The position numbers and the translations under genes were made by a program. Below the pieces are notes generated by a model, which had not been told where the DNA came from, did no database searches, and saw only the letters and a program-made list of their open reading frames with translations. DNA of 64,000 bases, from contig JAFUYH010000041.1 of assembly GCA_017470605.1 (NCBI GenBank), forward strand, positions 30,583 through 94,582, given 5' to 3'. This document shows, in pieces, positions 25,877-34,811 of this stretch. The stretch's first letter is position 1. Each line of letters begins with the position of its first letter. Source of the DNA: Treponema sp. (GTDB lineage: Bacteria > Spirochaetota > Spirochaetia > Treponematales > Treponemataceae).

Positions 25877-25884
25877 ATAAAAAA

Positions 25885-27255
25885 TCAGTCATCAGAAAGT
25901 CTGATTCCCCTGCCAAATCCGCTGGTCCAGATTGCAGGCTGAGTCAAGTCATTTGCATCAGGATTCCATCCTGCAGGAGGATTAAACTGGCGGCGTACCT
26001 GAGCAGAATGAGGATTTTTTTCTTCAACATCATCAAAAAGTCCAGCTACAAGGCTGCCCTTCTTTCTGTCAGACTGTTCTTTTTCTGCAGCAATATCCTT
26101 TTTTGAAACAAATTCTCCCGGAGAAGCAGGCTGCGGGCGGCGAACACCTCCATGCAGGAGGGCATCCAGTTCAGAAGAAGCGACAACGTCATCCGGCAGG
26201 GCTGCAGGCTTTTCTTCAACAGTTTCTGCGGCACTTTTATTTACAGAAGCCTTATTTGCATTTTCAAAACCAGTTGCAATTACAGTTACGCTGATTTTTC
26301 CTTCCAGTTCAGGCTGTGTAACCTGACCCCAGAACATATTGTAATCCTTATCAGCAGAAGCAGTAACAATACTACAGATTTCTCCGACTTCGCTAAGAGT
26401 AATTTCTTCAGAAGCACAAATATTGATAAGCAGGTTCTTTGCACCATCAATCTTTGAATTTTCCAGCATAGGATTATTGATGGCATTGTAAGCGGCATCA
26501 GCAGCACGGTTTTCACCTTCACCCACACCGATTCCAAAAATTGCATTACCCTGACCGCTCATTGCGTTACGAACATCGGCAAAGTCGGTATTTACATCTC
26601 CAGGACTTGTAATGATATTTGAAATACCTTCTACACCCTGACACAAAACTTCATCAGCCTTGCGGAAGGATTCCTTTACGGTAAGATTTTTATCAATATT
26701 CTTAAAAAGCTGTTCATTTGGAATTACAATAAGAGAGTCTACCTGTTCATGAAGTTTTTCCAGGCCCTTCATAGCCTGTCTCATTCTTACATGGCCTTCA
26801 AATTCAAAAGGAGTTGTAACAACGGCAACTGTAAGACAGCCAAGTTCCTTTGCAATGCGGGCAACAACAGGAGCAGAACCAGTTCCTGTTCCGCCACCCA
26901 TTCCAGCAGTTATGAATACCATGTCTGCACCGCGAAGTTCATTTGTAATCACTTCTTTATCTTCTTCTGCAGCCTGCTCTCCAATTTCCGGGCGGCCACC
27001 GGCACCAAGACCTTTTGTTACTTTCTGACCGATTGCAAGTTTTGTGTGGGCATTAGAACGGCCCAGAGCCTGTAAATCTGTATTCAATACAATAAAATCT
27101 ACATTGCTCAATTCATGAGAAATCATTCGGTTTACGGCATTAGAACCTCCACCGCCACAGCCGACTACCTTAATGATTGTAGGACTGCTTTCTGCATAAG
27201 CAGACTGTGTGTAGTCTGATTCGTCATTCACAATTGAAATTCCAAGATTTCCCAT
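25885..27255 (-). CDS. ftsZ: Cell division protein FtsZ
   Basis: The protein has 456 residues. It is a tubulin-like GTPase with the signature AGMGGGTGTGSAPV (117-130), the N-terminal GTP-binding VVGCGGGGSNAVNRM and the T7-loop region GDVNTDFADVRNAM. A variable linker (about 335-430) leads to a C-terminal tail (PAIWTSGFGRGIRLSDD) expected to bind FtsA. It forms the division ring. GGGAGG lies before the ATG. A 50-base gap with a hairpin separates it from ftsA, which may allow a different expression level. Confidence 0.97.
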   Translation of the reverse strand: MGNLGISIVNDESDYTQSAYAESSPTIIKVVGCGGGGSNAVNRMISHELSNVDFIVLNTDLQALGRSNAHTKLAIGQKVTKGLGAGGRPEIGEQAAEEDKEVITNELRGADMVFITAGMGGGTGTGSAPVVARIAKELGCLTVAVVTTPFEFEGHVRMRQAMKGLEKLHEQVDSLIVIPNEQLFKNIDKNLTVKESFRKADEVLCQGVEGISNIITSPGDVNTDFADVRNAMSGQGNAIFGIGVGEGENRAADAAYNAINNPMLENSKIDGAKNLLINICASEEITLSEVGEICSIVTASADKDYNMFWGQVTQPELEGKISVTVIATGFENANKASVNKSAAETVEEKPAALPDDVVASSELDALLHGGVRRPQPASPGEFVSKKDIAAEKEQSDRKKGSLVAGLFDDVEEKNPHSAQVRRQFNPPAGWNPDANDLTQPAIWTSGFGRGIRLSDD

Positions 27256-27271
27256 ATTTCCTCCCTTTGTT

Positions 27272-27290
27272 AAAACAAGACTCTTGTTTT
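27272..27290. other. Hairpin between ftsA and ftsZ
   Basis: AAAACAAG-ACT-CTTGTTTT forms an eight-base stem. No run of T follows on the minus strand that would make it a strong terminator, so it may be a processing or stability element ahead of ftsZ. Confidence 0.4.
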
Positions 27291-27305
27291 TACTTTTCCC
27301 CTTTT

Positions 27306-28580
27306 TTAAAACAACGACTTAAATATTTTCTTAAGAACGCTTTCACTATTCTTTGATTTATCTTTCTTTACAGAATGAATCTTTGATCTCTTTCTGCTGT
27401 CTCTTCCCTGAGCAAGTGACTTATTTGCAACCACAAGTCCAATTACTGTTGCAAAATCAGGTCTGCGATAATCTTCTTCAATTCCACCAAGATTTTCAGG
27501 AATTCCAAGACGAACTGATGAAGTACAGAACATATTCTGAATCAGTTCTACGATACCATCCATCTTGGCTCCACCGCCAGTAAGAATAATATTACCTGTA
27601 AGTTCCTTGATAGAATCATTAGTATTTTTCTGGATTGCAGATCTTACCATAAGACAAATCTGTTCCATTCTGGCCTGAATAATCTTACACAACTGGGAAC
27701 GCATCATTGCTTCAGGTGCCCTGCCACCTACTCCCGGCAAAATCACTTCCCTATCATTTTCAGGTGTAATAGTCGGCAACCAGCAGCAGCCTGATTCAAT
27801 CTTTATCTTTTCTGCTTCTGCAACAGGAATTCCGGTCACAAGGGCAATATCATTGGTAACAAGATTACCGCCAACAGGAACAGAGGCCGTTGCAATAGGC
27901 GCCCCCTTAAAAAGAATAAGCACATCTGTTGTTCCTGCCCCAAAGTCTATAAGGATTGACCCCAATTCCAGTTCATCCTGATGACAGACTGACTGAGTCT
28001 GCGCAAGAGTTTTTAACATAACTCCATCCAGAATATAATCTGCTCTTGAAACAGTAGACCTTAAATTTTGAATGATTGTTTTTGCAGCAGTTACAATATG
28101 AACTTCAGCTTCAAGCCTTGTTCCCATTCTGTGAATAGGATCCTGAATACCGCCCACACCATCTACAATATAATTCTGCGGAATTACGTGAAGTTTTTCC
28201 CTGTCATCAGGCACTTTTACGGCGGTTGCACACTCAATAACACGCTCAACATCTATTCTAGAAATTTCTTTTGTTGATTTTCCACTGCTGGAAACAGGCA
28301 CTGTTCCCTTAGAATTCATACTTTCAATCTGAGAACCGCCGATTGCAGTAATAACAGACTCAACGGAAGTACCGGCATTCTGCTCAGCAGCATCAATTGC
28401 TTCTTTTATAGCATTTTTTGCATCTTCAATATTTACAATAACACCGTTTCTGAGTCCTGCTGATTTACGGCTGGCTGTTCCTGCAATCTGAAGATTTCCC
28501 GTTTCAGGATCAATTTCTCCAATCGCAACCCTAATTGTACTTGTTCCAATATCCAGCCCGACAATTTTATCATCTGCCAT
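27306..28580 (-). CDS. ftsA: Cell division protein FtsA
   Basis: The protein has 424 residues with an actin-like ATPase fold: phosphate-1 motif VGLDIGTSTIRVAIGE, phosphate-2 SILIDFGAGTTDVLI and the adenosine motif NIILTGGGAKMDGIV. The basic, aromatic end (KNSESVLKKIFKSLF) is the membrane-targeting amphipathic helix typical of FtsA. It tethers FtsZ to the membrane. It lies six bases after ftsQ and 50 before ftsZ. Confidence 0.96.
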   Translation of the reverse strand: MADDKIVGLDIGTSTIRVAIGEIDPETGNLQIAGTASRKSAGLRNGVIVNIEDAKNAIKEAIDAAEQNAGTSVESVITAIGGSQIESMNSKGTVPVSSSGKSTKEISRIDVERVIECATAVKVPDDREKLHVIPQNYIVDGVGGIQDPIHRMGTRLEAEVHIVTAAKTIIQNLRSTVSRADYILDGVMLKTLAQTQSVCHQDELELGSILIDFGAGTTDVLILFKGAPIATASVPVGGNLVTNDIALVTGIPVAEAEKIKIESGCCWLPTITPENDREVILPGVGGRAPEAMMRSQLCKIIQARMEQICLMVRSAIQKNTNDSIKELTGNIILTGGGAKMDGIVELIQNMFCTSSVRLGIPENLGGIEEDYRRPDFATVIGLVVANKSLAQGRDSRKRSKIHSVKKDKSKNSESVLKKIFKSLF

Positions 28581-28586
28581 TTTTTA

Positions 28587-29444
28587 TCATTCCCCTACAT
28601 CAACAGTTTTTATGGAAACAGAACCATATCTTAAATCAACTTCAGATACTTCTGATCCAATCTGATTGACCACATCCAATACTACCATCATATACTTTAA
28701 CGCCTCTTCATTCAATGCTCGGTCAGTCAGAACTTTTATTTTTGACTGAGCAGGAAACAAGGCAAGCTCATAGTTACCAAATTCATTAGGAAGCACACAA
28801 ATTTCAGAAATTCCTGCAAAATATTTTTGAGGAAGAGTACTGATTGCAGAAATCTGGTCAATAAGAGGACGATAAATCCCCGGAATCCTCATTCCCTGAG
28901 CCATATATTCAATCGGAAGACCTGAAACAATCGGAACCAAAGAGGTATCAGGCATATAATTTTCTTTTCCATGGAATAATACGCCGTTTTTATCAATTTC
29001 TACAGGATATGTCCTGCCGTTTTCTGCAACAAAAGTAACTGCCACAGGTTCACGCTCAACTACATTTATGAAAATCTTGTCCGGGAAATGTTTTTCTACA
29101 GAAACACTTTCTATTCCTGCTTCAGATGAAAGAATTGACACAGCCTGATTCACGTCAAATTCAAACCAGTTTGATGCATCCATTTTTAACAGTTTGCGGG
29201 CAATTTCTTCTGCAGTGTAATTTTTCTGTCCTGCAACAGTCACCCTAGGATTAGAAAAACTCGGCATAATATACTTATATGCAACCAGCTCACCAATAAG
29301 CATGAAACAGAGAATAACAAAAATCACCTTGATAATCTTAATTTTTCCTTCTGCTGAACGTTTTTCTTCACTTTCACTTTCATCAGACAGGAAATAATCT
29401 TTATCAAGAAAATCTTCATCTTGAAGCAGTCCAACATCACTCAT
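28587..29444 (-). CDS. ftsQ: FtsQ/DivIB-type division protein
   Basis: The protein has 285 residues. An acidic cytoplasmic N-terminus is followed by one membrane span (about 33-55, IIKVIFVILCFMLIGELVAY). A POTRA domain comes next (RVTVAGQKNYTAEEIARKLL to VEKHFPDKIFINVVEREPVA), then a beta domain. This is the FtsQ layout. It links division proteins across the membrane together with FtsL. It lies between ftsW and ftsA as in other spirochaetes. Confidence 0.88.
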   Translation of the reverse strand: MSDVGLLQDEDFLDKDYFLSDESESEEKRSAEGKIKIIKVIFVILCFMLIGELVAYKYIMPSFSNPRVTVAGQKNYTAEEIARKLLKMDASNWFEFDVNQAVSILSSEAGIESVSVEKHFPDKIFINVVEREPVAVTFVAENGRTYPVEIDKNGVLFHGKENYMPDTSLVPIVSGLPIEYMAQGMRIPGIYRPLIDQISAISTLPQKYFAGISEICVLPNEFGNYELALFPAQSKIKVLTDRALNEEALKYMMVVLDVVNQIGSEVSEVDLRYGSVSIKTVDVGE

Positions 29445-29470
29445 TTTTACATCCTCTTTCTAATAAACTC

Positions 29471-30661
29471 TTATAAATATGAAAGTGACTCTATACTTAT
29501 TTCGTCATTTTCAGAACTTTTATCAATTAATTCTTCACACCTTGAGGCATTCAGAATAAATCCACACATTGCCAGAGTTACGATAATTGAAGAGCCTCCC
29601 AAGGAGAAAAAAGGAAGCTGAATACCTGTAGAAGGCAGCAGACCGCAGACAACCATCGTATTTATAATTGACTGAAGGAAGATTATTGAAACGCATCCAA
29701 ATGTTGCATAGGCAGTAAATCTGTCCTTGCAGTTAAATGCAGTTCTGTATCCTCTATATGCAAAGAATATCAGAGCCGCAAAATAAAGCAGAACGCCTAA
29801 AAAGCCCATTCCTTCACTCCAGCCTGCAAAAATGTAGTCAGACTGAACTTCTGGAATGCTGTGAATACGCTGTAAGCCAGTTCCTATTCCATTTCCCCAA
29901 ATTCCACCAGCAGCAATTGCTCTTTTTGCCGCAAGGCTTTGATAATTTACTCCAGAAGCATACTGATCAGGTCTGACCCATCCAATAACGCGCTGAATTC
30001 GGTAAGGCTCCAGAGTAATCATAAGGATTACAGAAGGCACAGCCAGCATGGAAAAAGGTAGCAGCCACATCAGTTTAGCCCCGGAAACAAGGAACAAAAG
30101 GATTCCCACTCCAGTTATAAAAAGACTTGTAGAAAAATCTTTTTGTGCCAGTACAATAATTACAAAAAAGAAAAAAACTATAACACAAGGAAAAACATTC
30201 TTGTCTTCAGGATTTTCAAGACTTTCCTGCTTGTCAAAATAATTGGCCAGAAAAAGAACAAGAGCAAACTTTACCAGTTCTGAAGGCTGGAATGTAAAGC
30301 CTGCAGGCATTCTAAGCCATCTTCTGGCTCCGTTTTTTTCAATACCCAGCGGCGGAATAAAAGTCAGCACACAGAGTATCAGAGAGGTAAAGACAATAAC
30401 AGAAATAATTTTTCTGGTAAAGCGCATGTCTGTTATCATAAAGGCGGCAAAAAACACAAAGCCGATTGCAGAACAGACAAGCTGCCTCTTAACAAAATAT
30501 AAAGGGTCATTATCAAAAACCTTTACTGCATAATGCTGAGTACAGACAAACAGCGTAAAGATTCCCAGGCCCCATAAAAGCAGAATGGAAGCAAAAAGCC
30601 CCATGTCTACCTTATTATAATTTTCAGAAGGTTTGTTTGCGTAAAAAGAAAACTGTGTCAT
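29471..30661 (-). CDS. ftsW: FtsW/RodA/SpoVE-family peptidoglycan polymerase
   Basis: The protein has 396 residues and about ten membrane spans. SEDS-family signatures are present: FTFQPSELVKFALVLFLANY, the catalytic-type AGGIWGNGIGTGLQRIHSIP and GLLPSTGIQLPFFSLGGSSI. It polymerises lipid II glycan strands at the septum together with a class B penicillin-binding protein; no such gene (ftsI) is encoded in this cluster. It overlaps murF by four bases. Confidence 0.93.
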   Translation of the reverse strand: MTQFSFYANKPSENYNKVDMGLFASILLLWGLGIFTLFVCTQHYAVKVFDNDPLYFVKRQLVCSAIGFVFFAAFMITDMRFTRKIISVIVFTSLILCVLTFIPPLGIEKNGARRWLRMPAGFTFQPSELVKFALVLFLANYFDKQESLENPEDKNVFPCVIVFFFFVIIVLAQKDFSTSLFITGVGILLFLVSGAKLMWLLPFSMLAVPSVILMITLEPYRIQRVIGWVRPDQYASGVNYQSLAAKRAIAAGGIWGNGIGTGLQRIHSIPEVQSDYIFAGWSEGMGFLGVLLYFAALIFFAYRGYRTAFNCKDRFTAYATFGCVSIIFLQSIINTMVVCGLLPSTGIQLPFFSLGGSSIIVTLAMCGFILNASRCEELIDKSSENDEISIESLSYL

Positions 30662-32112
30662 TTCTGCTCCTCCTGATTCACAAGCATTGGCACCAGTTTT
30701 TCAAGTTCCATACTGTGAGAGCCCTTAAGCAGAATAACGTCATTATCTTCTGCATAGGAATTAATCTGACCTGAAATAATTCCAAAAGTATAGTCACCAC
30801 CCTGTTCATAATAAAAGGAATTCTCTTTCTTGAATAAAACAGAATAAGCGGCTTTCATTTCCTCGCCGATTAAATACACATAATCCGGAGAAACTTCATT
30901 TATTTTTTCACCAATCATTCTGTGAGTTTTTTCAGATTCACTGCCAAGTTCCTTCATGTCTGCCAGAACAAAAATCTTCTTGCCAATCTTTTTCAAACCG
31001 TCACAGAATTCAATCACTTTAGACATTGATTCATAATTCGCATTATAGCAGTCTTTAATAAGAATCACATTTTTCCCATTCTTCAGGCGGACAATCTTAT
31101 TTTCCATTCTGCCGGCCACAGCTTCTACTCTTTCAAGACCCTTCTTTATTTCTTCATCAGTGATTCCAATTTCTTTTGCGCAGGAAATTACCCCCAGCGC
31201 ATTAATGTAATTATAATCGCCAGAAAGAGAGAGGTTTACTTTTACATCATCAATATAAAATTCCGTTCCAAAAAGACCTTTATCTTCTCCATATCTGACA
31301 TTATAATTCTTTTCACTCGCTGTACGTCCATATTTTACAACCTTACCTTTCACATTTTCCGTACAAAAATCACAGTAGGAATCTGTTTCAGGAACAAAAG
31401 CGGCTCCGTTTTCAGGAATATAATCAAAGGACTTTCTTTTTTCCCTTGCAATGTTTTCTCGGCTTCCAAGAATTCCAATATGTGCCGTGCCAATATTTGT
31501 TATAATTCCGTACTGAGACTTGAATACCTTTGATATTTCACCAATCTCATTTTCACGATTCATACCCATTTCAAGAACGCATACCTTTTCATCACCACGA
31601 ATAGTGAAAACCGTTAAAGGAAGTCCTGTCTCAGAATTAAAATTTCCTTTTGTATAGGCAACGCCATCTTCTCCAAAATGAGCCTTGCATACAGAAACCA
31701 TCATTTCTTTTGTAGTTGTCTTTCCGCTTGAACCGGTAATACTGATACGAATCATATTACTGCACTTTTTTGAAGCATAAACTTCTGCCGCATCCTGCAG
31801 TGCATGGAGTGTATTTTCTACCGCAACAAACAGAACATTCGGATTTTCTTTCTGAAGATTTTCATAAAGAGCCCTGTCTGCGTTCAGGGTATTTTTATTA
31901 ACAAAAATTACGCTTGCACCCTTTTGAATTGCCTGAGGAATATAAATATGACCATTCTGCTTTTCTCCCACAAGAGGAACAAAAAGACTTTTATCACATA
32001 CATTCCGGCTGTCCGTCTGAACAGATGTAAAGAAACAGGCATGACAAGTTCCTGCATTATATCCTTTTACACCCTCTATCAATTCATCATATTCAAGTAA
32101 TGTTGAGCTCAT
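30658..32112 (-). CDS. murF: UDP-MurNAc-tripeptide--D-Ala-D-Ala ligase MurF
   Basis: The protein has 484 residues. The Mur ligase ATP-binding loop is ITGSSGKTTTKEM, followed by the central-domain VCVLEMGMNRENEIGEIS and the C-terminal segment KDCYNANYESMSKVIEF. It adds D-Ala-D-Ala to the peptidoglycan precursor in the cytoplasm. It is the only Mur ligase in this cluster. Four-base overlaps with the FtsL-like gene before it and ftsW after it indicate one transcript. Confidence 0.95.
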   Translation of the reverse strand: MSSTLLEYDELIEGVKGYNAGTCHACFFTSVQTDSRNVCDKSLFVPLVGEKQNGHIYIPQAIQKGASVIFVNKNTLNADRALYENLQKENPNVLFVAVENTLHALQDAAEVYASKKCSNMIRISITGSSGKTTTKEMMVSVCKAHFGEDGVAYTKGNFNSETGLPLTVFTIRGDEKVCVLEMGMNRENEIGEISKVFKSQYGIITNIGTAHIGILGSRENIAREKRKSFDYIPENGAAFVPETDSYCDFCTENVKGKVVKYGRTASEKNYNVRYGEDKGLFGTEFYIDDVKVNLSLSGDYNYINALGVISCAKEIGITDEEIKKGLERVEAVAGRMENKIVRLKNGKNVILIKDCYNANYESMSKVIEFCDGLKKIGKKIFVLADMKELGSESEKTHRMIGEKINEVSPDYVYLIGEEMKAAYSVLFKKENSFYYEQGGDYTFGIISGQINSYAEDNDVILLKGSHSMELEKLVPMLVNQEEQK

Positions 32113-32411
32113 TCTTTCTCCCCTGTCATTTCAACACGGACAATATCTTCTTTTTCAGCCTTATGCATTCCCAGCTCTTCAACTGCAATCTTTTCAATTC
32201 TGTCTGCACTTGAAAGAATGGCAATATCACTCACAAGCTTCTTATTTTCCTCAATCAGTTTTTCCTGTTTCTGTTCCAAAGCCCTGACTTCTTTTGTAAG
32301 ATTCGTATACTGCTTTGCCTGCAAGGCGTACATAAAAAGCATCAGAGGAACAGAAAGAACAAGAAGAAGAATTGCAAATCTAAGCAGAACATCCTTAAAC
32401 CTGATTTTCAT
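32109..32411 (-). CDS. ftsL: FtsL-like division protein
   Basis: The protein has 100 residues. A short basic N-terminus precedes one membrane span (about 8-30, FAILLLVLSVPLMLFMYAL), then a coiled coil (LTKEVRALEQKQEKLIEENK) and a short end with IEKIAVEELGMHKAEKEDIV, a motif typical of FtsL. Size, topology and position between rsmH and murF all fit FtsL, although sequence conservation in this family is low. I chose the ATG at 32411, one base after the rsmH stop, with GGAAGG upstream. Confidence 0.8.
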   Translation of the reverse strand: MKIRFKDVLLRFAILLLVLSVPLMLFMYALQAKQYTNLTKEVRALEQKQEKLIEENKKLVSDIAILSSADRIEKIAVEELGMHKAEKEDIVRVEMTGEKE

Positions 32412-32412
32412 A

Positions 32413-33420
32413 CTAATATCCTTCCACTCCTTCCAGCCTGTATTCATTTGCATTGCAGATTTTACGTACTACGCGAAGTTTTGCACTTCTGGAAGGAGAA
32501 TTAACACGAACCTCTTCTTCCGTAGGACACACAGGTTTCCTGGTAATAATTTCAGCACATTTTTTTCCACCGCAACGGCACTGTGCCACCTCAGGAGGAC
32601 AAACACACGCCCTGCCCAGATTGCGGAAATAATTCTTTACAATCCGGTCTTCCAAAGAATGAAAAGTTATCACTCCCATTTTTCCACCTTCATTCAATGC
32701 ATTAAAAGCATCATGAAGGGCTTTTGGCAAACGCTTCAACTCGCCATTAACAGCAATTCTAAGGGCCTGAAAAGTTCTTGTAGCAGGATGAATATTACCG
32801 TAGCGGTAATTTGCAGGAACTGCATCCCAGATAATCTGGGCAAGTGCCTTTGAAGATTCAATTCTTCCACCTTCCCGTGCACTTACAATAGCCCGGGCAA
32901 TTCTCCTGCTCAGTTTTTCTTCTCCATACAGATAAATCAAATCAGCAAGTTTTTCTTCACTCAGCTCATTTACTAAATCTGCCGCAGACTCACCTTCATT
33001 GCTGTTAAGCCTCATATCAAGTTTTTCATCATATCTGAAAGAAAATCCCCTCTCAGATTTTTCATAATGAAAAACAGAAATTCCAAGATCAAAAAGGATG
33101 ATATCAGGACGCTTTCCCTCTTCTATTCCGCTGCCCGCCATACTGGAAGGAAATGCGGCATAAAAATCCTGAAACCAGCCGTTAAAAAAGTGCATCCGCT
33201 TTCCGTAAACAGAAAGACGCTCCTTTGCACGAGCCTGAATTACAGAATCTGCATCCAGACCCAATATATTAAGAGAAGGATATTTTGAAAGGAAGTTAAA
33301 CGAATGACCGCCCTCTCCCAATGTTGAATCAATCATAAGAGGTTCTTTACCGTATGATTCTTCTGAAGACAGCAGTTCAAGACACTCATTTAATAAAACC
33401 GGAGTGTGAACGATTTCCAC
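32413..33420 (-). CDS. rsmH: 16S rRNA m4C1402 methyltransferase RsmH
   Basis: The protein has 335 residues. Signatures include HTPVLLNECLELL, the AdoMet site DSTLGEGGHSFNFLSKYP, DIILFDLGISVFHY and the conserved TRTFQALRIAVNGELKRLP and VITFHSLEDRIVKNYF. It methylates N4 of C1402 in 16S rRNA. It lies 33 bases after mraZ, the universal order. Confidence 0.96.
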   Translation of the reverse strand: MEIVHTPVLLNECLELLSSEESYGKEPLMIDSTLGEGGHSFNFLSKYPSLNILGLDADSVIQARAKERLSVYGKRMHFFNGWFQDFYAAFPSSMAGSGIEEGKRPDIILFDLGISVFHYEKSERGFSFRYDEKLDMRLNSNEGESAADLVNELSEEKLADLIYLYGEEKLSRRIARAIVSAREGGRIESSKALAQIIWDAVPANYRYGNIHPATRTFQALRIAVNGELKRLPKALHDAFNALNEGGKMGVITFHSLEDRIVKNYFRNLGRACVCPPEVAQCRCGGKKCAEIITRKPVCPTEEEVRVNSPSRSAKLRVVRKICNANEYRLEGVEGY

Positions 33421-33453
33421 CTTTTTAATCCCACCTTTTATAAAAATTAAAAA

Positions 33454-33897
33454 CTAAAAAGCAATATCATTAAATTTCTCTGCAGCCTCTCTGAAAGAAG
33501 CTTCAGACTGTTCCTGATATTCACTATAAGTCTGGGAGTCCCACAATTCCATATACTTTGCAATTCCAAGCACAGTACAGTCTTTAGAAAGGTGAGCATA
33601 CTCCCTTAATTCGCGGGGGATGGACAAGCGTCCGTTTTTATCAAATTCAACATCTGCAGCCGATGCAATAAAGCGTCTGATTACAAGCATACTTTCGCTT
33701 TTCATCATAGAAGCATTACTCAGCAGCTTTGACTGAAAGGATTCCCATTCATCAAGTGTAAAAAGCCATAAGCAGCGTTCTAAACCTTTGGTAACAATAA
33801 GTACATTCTGATTAAGAGCAGCCCTAAGCTTCACAGGGAACGACAGGCGGCCTTTGTCATCAATTGTATTATTGTATTCACCAGTTAATAGATTCAT
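33454..33897 (-). CDS. mraZ: Transcriptional regulator MraZ
   Basis: The protein has 147 residues with two AbrB-like swapped-hairpin repeats: LLTGEYNNTIDDKGRLSFPV at the N-terminus and AADVEFDKNGRLSIPRELRE in the middle, each with the family's DxxGR motif. MraZ forms a ring-shaped oligomer that binds spaced direct repeats and controls the division operon, usually as a repressor. Four such repeats lie directly before this start. The ATG at 33897 is preferred to a GTG two codons earlier. First gene of the cluster. Confidence 0.95.
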   Translation of the reverse strand: MNLLTGEYNNTIDDKGRLSFPVKLRAALNQNVLIVTKGLERCLWLFTLDEWESFQSKLLSNASMMKSESMLVIRRFIASAADVEFDKNGRLSIPRELREYAHLSKDCTVLGIAKYMELWDSQTYSEYQEQSEASFREAAEKFNDIAF

Positions 33898-33936
33898 ACC
33901 CACTTATATCCACTTTTTACCACTTTTTCCCACTTA
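33898..33936 (-). promoter_or_regulatory. MraZ operator: four AAGTGG boxes at 10-bp spacing
   Basis: On the minus strand AAGTGGGAAA, AAGTGGTAAA, AAGTGGATAT and AAGTGGGTAT follow each other with an exact 10-base period and run into the mraZ start codon. Tandem GTGG-type boxes with near-helical spacing are the known MraZ target. They lie downstream of the predicted transcription start, so bound MraZ would block elongation or translation. Confidence 0.8.
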
Positions 33937-33942
33937 TTCACC

Positions 33943-33970
33943 ATTTTATACCAAAATTTACTAAAGTCAA
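33943..33970 (-). promoter_or_regulatory. mraZ/division cluster promoter
   Basis: TTGACT (33965-33970), 16 bases, TAAAAT (33943-33948), with TGG just ahead giving extended -10 character. The predicted start is about seven bases on, at the edge of the first MraZ box. Confidence 0.6.
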
Positions 33971-34059
33971 CGCGTTTTTATGCAGATAATAAAAAAAAAT
34001 TTTGCTTTTCTGGCAAAAATATTATACAGTTTAATACTATAAATAATTTAAGTTACAAG

Positions 34060-34758
34060 ATGAATTTTTCCACTATTAATGAAAGTAGCCTTCACAAGAC
34101 CCTCAAGACAATTTACAGTCAAATTTACCAGGGCCAGACTGAAGTTGAGGCAGAAGGACATGTATACGACATAGTTACTCAAAAAGGAAATATAATTGAA
34201 ATACAGACAAAAAACCTTTCAAAACTCTACCCCAAAATTCAGGACGCAATTTCAAAAGGTCACAGGGTAAAAATTGTTCATCCCAATATCCTGCAGACAA
34301 AAATAGAAGTCTACGATCAGGAAAACAATCTGCTTTCCAAACGTACAAGCCCCAAAAAAGGAAACATCTACGACATTTTTAAGGAACTCACAGGAATTTA
34401 TCCCATTCTGCTGGATAAAAATTTTTCACTTGAAATAATTCAGATAAGCGTTACAGAAAAAAGAATCCGCACGTCAGAAGCTGTTCAATCCAGAAACAGA
34501 AAACGCAGATTTAAAAAGAACTGGATTAAAGAAGACAGAAAACTTTCAGAAATAATCAAAACCATCAGATTAAACAGCAAAGAAGACTACATTTCGCTTC
34601 TCCCTCAAAGCCTGCCAGAAGAATTTTGTGCAAAAGACCTGGGAAAAGAACTGAAAATCAATAATCCTCACCTAATAATCTGGGTTCTAGTCCGCATGAA
34701 TGTAATTGAGCTTACACAAACTCATAATAAAAGCAGATATTACAGAATCTGCAGATAA
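34060..34758 (+). CDS. Conserved-looking hypothetical protein next to mraZ
   Basis: The protein has 232 residues and no signal or membrane span. The N-terminal part reads SLHKTLKTIYSQIYQGQTEV then EAEGHVYDIVTQKGNIIEIQ and TKNLSKLYPKI. The D-x15-ExQ spacing recalls PD-(D/E)xK nuclease folds with Q or K in the last position, but this is only a resemblance. The middle is basic (QSRNRKRRFKKNWIKEDRKL), and the C-terminus (EEFCAKDLGKELKINNPHLI) looks like a small winged helix. Both suggest nucleic-acid binding. It diverges from mraZ and ends at a bidirectional terminator. No family name can be given safely. Confidence 0.75.
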   Translation: MNFSTINESSLHKTLKTIYSQIYQGQTEVEAEGHVYDIVTQKGNIIEIQTKNLSKLYPKIQDAISKGHRVKIVHPNILQTKIEVYDQENNLLSKRTSPKKGNIYDIFKELTGIYPILLDKNFSLEIIQISVTEKRIRTSEAVQSRNRKRRFKKNWIKEDRKLSEIIKTIRLNSKEDYISLLPQSLPEEFCAKDLGKELKINNPHLIIWVLVRMNVIELTQTHNKSRYYRICR

Positions 34759-34761
34759 AAA

Positions 34762-34789
34762 AAAGGACTCCCCTTTCAGGAAGTCCTTT
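34762..34789. terminator. Bidirectional terminator
   Basis: AAAGGACT and AGTCCTTT (eight-base arms, 12-base loop) with A-rich sequence before and T-rich after, between two convergent genes (34,060 plus and 34,812 minus). Confidence 0.7.
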
Positions 34790-34811
34790 ATATAATTAAG
34801 TTTCAGGAAAA

